Shown: in pieces, positions 63,735 through 64,000 of the stretch
Layout: each line of letters starts with the position of its first letter
Position numbering within the stretch: the first letter of the stretch is position 1
Source: Cronobacter malonaticus LMG 23826
GTDB lineage: Bacteria; Pseudomonadota; Gammaproteobacteria; Enterobacterales; Enterobacteriaceae
Direction: 5' to 3'
NCBI RefSeq assembly: GCF_001277215.2
Contig: NZ_CP013940.1
Span: 4,092,001 to 4,156,000 of the forward strand
DNA length: 64,000 nucleotides
Translations under genes and position numbers: made by a program
Notes under the pieces: model-generated
What the model was told of the DNA's origin: nothing
What the model saw: the letters and a program-made list of their open reading frames with translations, nothing else
The model's database searches: none

Positions 63735-64000
63735 ACTTCCGCTCATCGCCATCCTACGCGGCATCACGCCCGACGAGGCGCACGATCACGTCGCGGCGGT
63801 TATCGACGCCGGGTTCGAGGCGGTGGAAATTCCGCTCAACTCGCCGGACTGGCGCACCAGTATCGCCGCGATGGTCAAAGCGTTTGGCGATCGCGCGCTG
63901 ATTGGCGCAGGCACGGTATTAAAGCCGGAGCAGGTGGATGAGCTGGCAGAGATGGGCAGTAAGCTTGTCGTCACGCCCAACATTCAGCCGGAGGTGATCC
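63718..64000 (+). CDS. dgoA: 2-dehydro-3-deoxy-6-phosphogalactonate aldolase DgoA (5' part)
   Basis: The first 94 codons are present before the window ends. MQWQNKLPLIAILRGITPDEA, VEIPLNSP and IGAGTVLKPEQVD are typical of the KDPG/KDPGal aldolase family, with the Glu of VEIPL in the active site. The Schiff-base lysine is beyond the window. Cleavage gives pyruvate and glyceraldehyde 3-phosphate. AAGGAG precedes the ATG inside dgoK. Confidence 0.95.
   Translation, partial: MQWQNKLPLIAILRGITPDEAHDHVAAVIDAGFEAVEIPLNSPDWRTSIAAMVKAFGDRALIGAGTVLKPEQVDELAEMGSKLVVTPNIQPEVI

Overview
The window comes from the chromosome of an enterobacterium (Enterobacteriaceae). It spans the replication origin and follows the E. 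coli gene order in the opposite orientation: rrnC-type rRNA operon, yieP-hsrA, rbs, kup, ravA-viaA, asnA/asnC, mioC, oriC, mnmG-rsmG, atp, glmU-glmS, pst-phoU, yieL/yieH/adeP/chrR/yieE, mnmE-yidC-yidD-rnpA-rpmH, dnaA-dnaN-recF-gyrB, yidA, dgo. Proteins are close to E. coli proteins but clearly diverged. The GC-rich codon use, the absence of bgl and tna genes at their usual places, and the GTAG-headed REP sequences suggest Cronobacter or a near relative. The genus is an inference; the family is certain.

Layout. 1-3.9 kb: rRNA operon on the minus strand (partial 23S, tRNA-Glu, complete 16S, P1/P2 promoters), transcribed away from oriC. 3.9-12 kb: FadR-type regulator yieP, MFS exporter hsrA, and the ribose operon rbsDACBKR on the minus strand behind two RbsR-like operators. 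12-19.2 kb: kup, ravA-viaA, asnA/asnC, mioC. 19.2-19.55 kb: oriC with DnaA boxes, GATC sites and AT-rich 13-mers. 19.55-29.7 kb: mnmG, rsmG and the complete F1Fo ATP synthase operon atpIBEFHAGDC. 29.9-39.3 kb: glmU, glmS, two unrecognised genes in the attTn7 neighbourhood, then pstSCAB-phoU with two Pho boxes. 39.4-44.3 kb: esterase yieL, phosphatase yieH, adenine permease adeP, reductase chrR, phosphopantetheinyl transferase yieE.

44.5-49.5 kb is the main accessory block. It holds a LysR regulator divergent from a tight operon: a 2-oxoglutarate/Fe(II) dioxygenase of the isoleucine-dioxygenase type, a GNAT acetyltransferase, the two AzlC/AzlD amino-acid exporter subunits, and a leaderless amino-acid-binding-fold protein. 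A rhodanese gene and a small membrane ORF follow. The layout suggests that an aliphatic amino acid is hydroxylated, possibly N-acetylated, and exported. The block sits where E. coli carries yidZ-mdtL-tna.

49.6-60.3 kb: mnmE, yidC, yidD, rnpA, rpmH (minus) and dnaA, dnaN, recF, gyrB (plus), with an extra 156-bp segment between dnaN and recF. 60.3-64 kb: a REP cluster, yidA, a complete hok/mok/sok type I toxin-antitoxin locus, and the start of the D-galactonate operon (dgoR, dgoK, partial dgoA). No prophage, insertion sequence or CRISPR array was seen.
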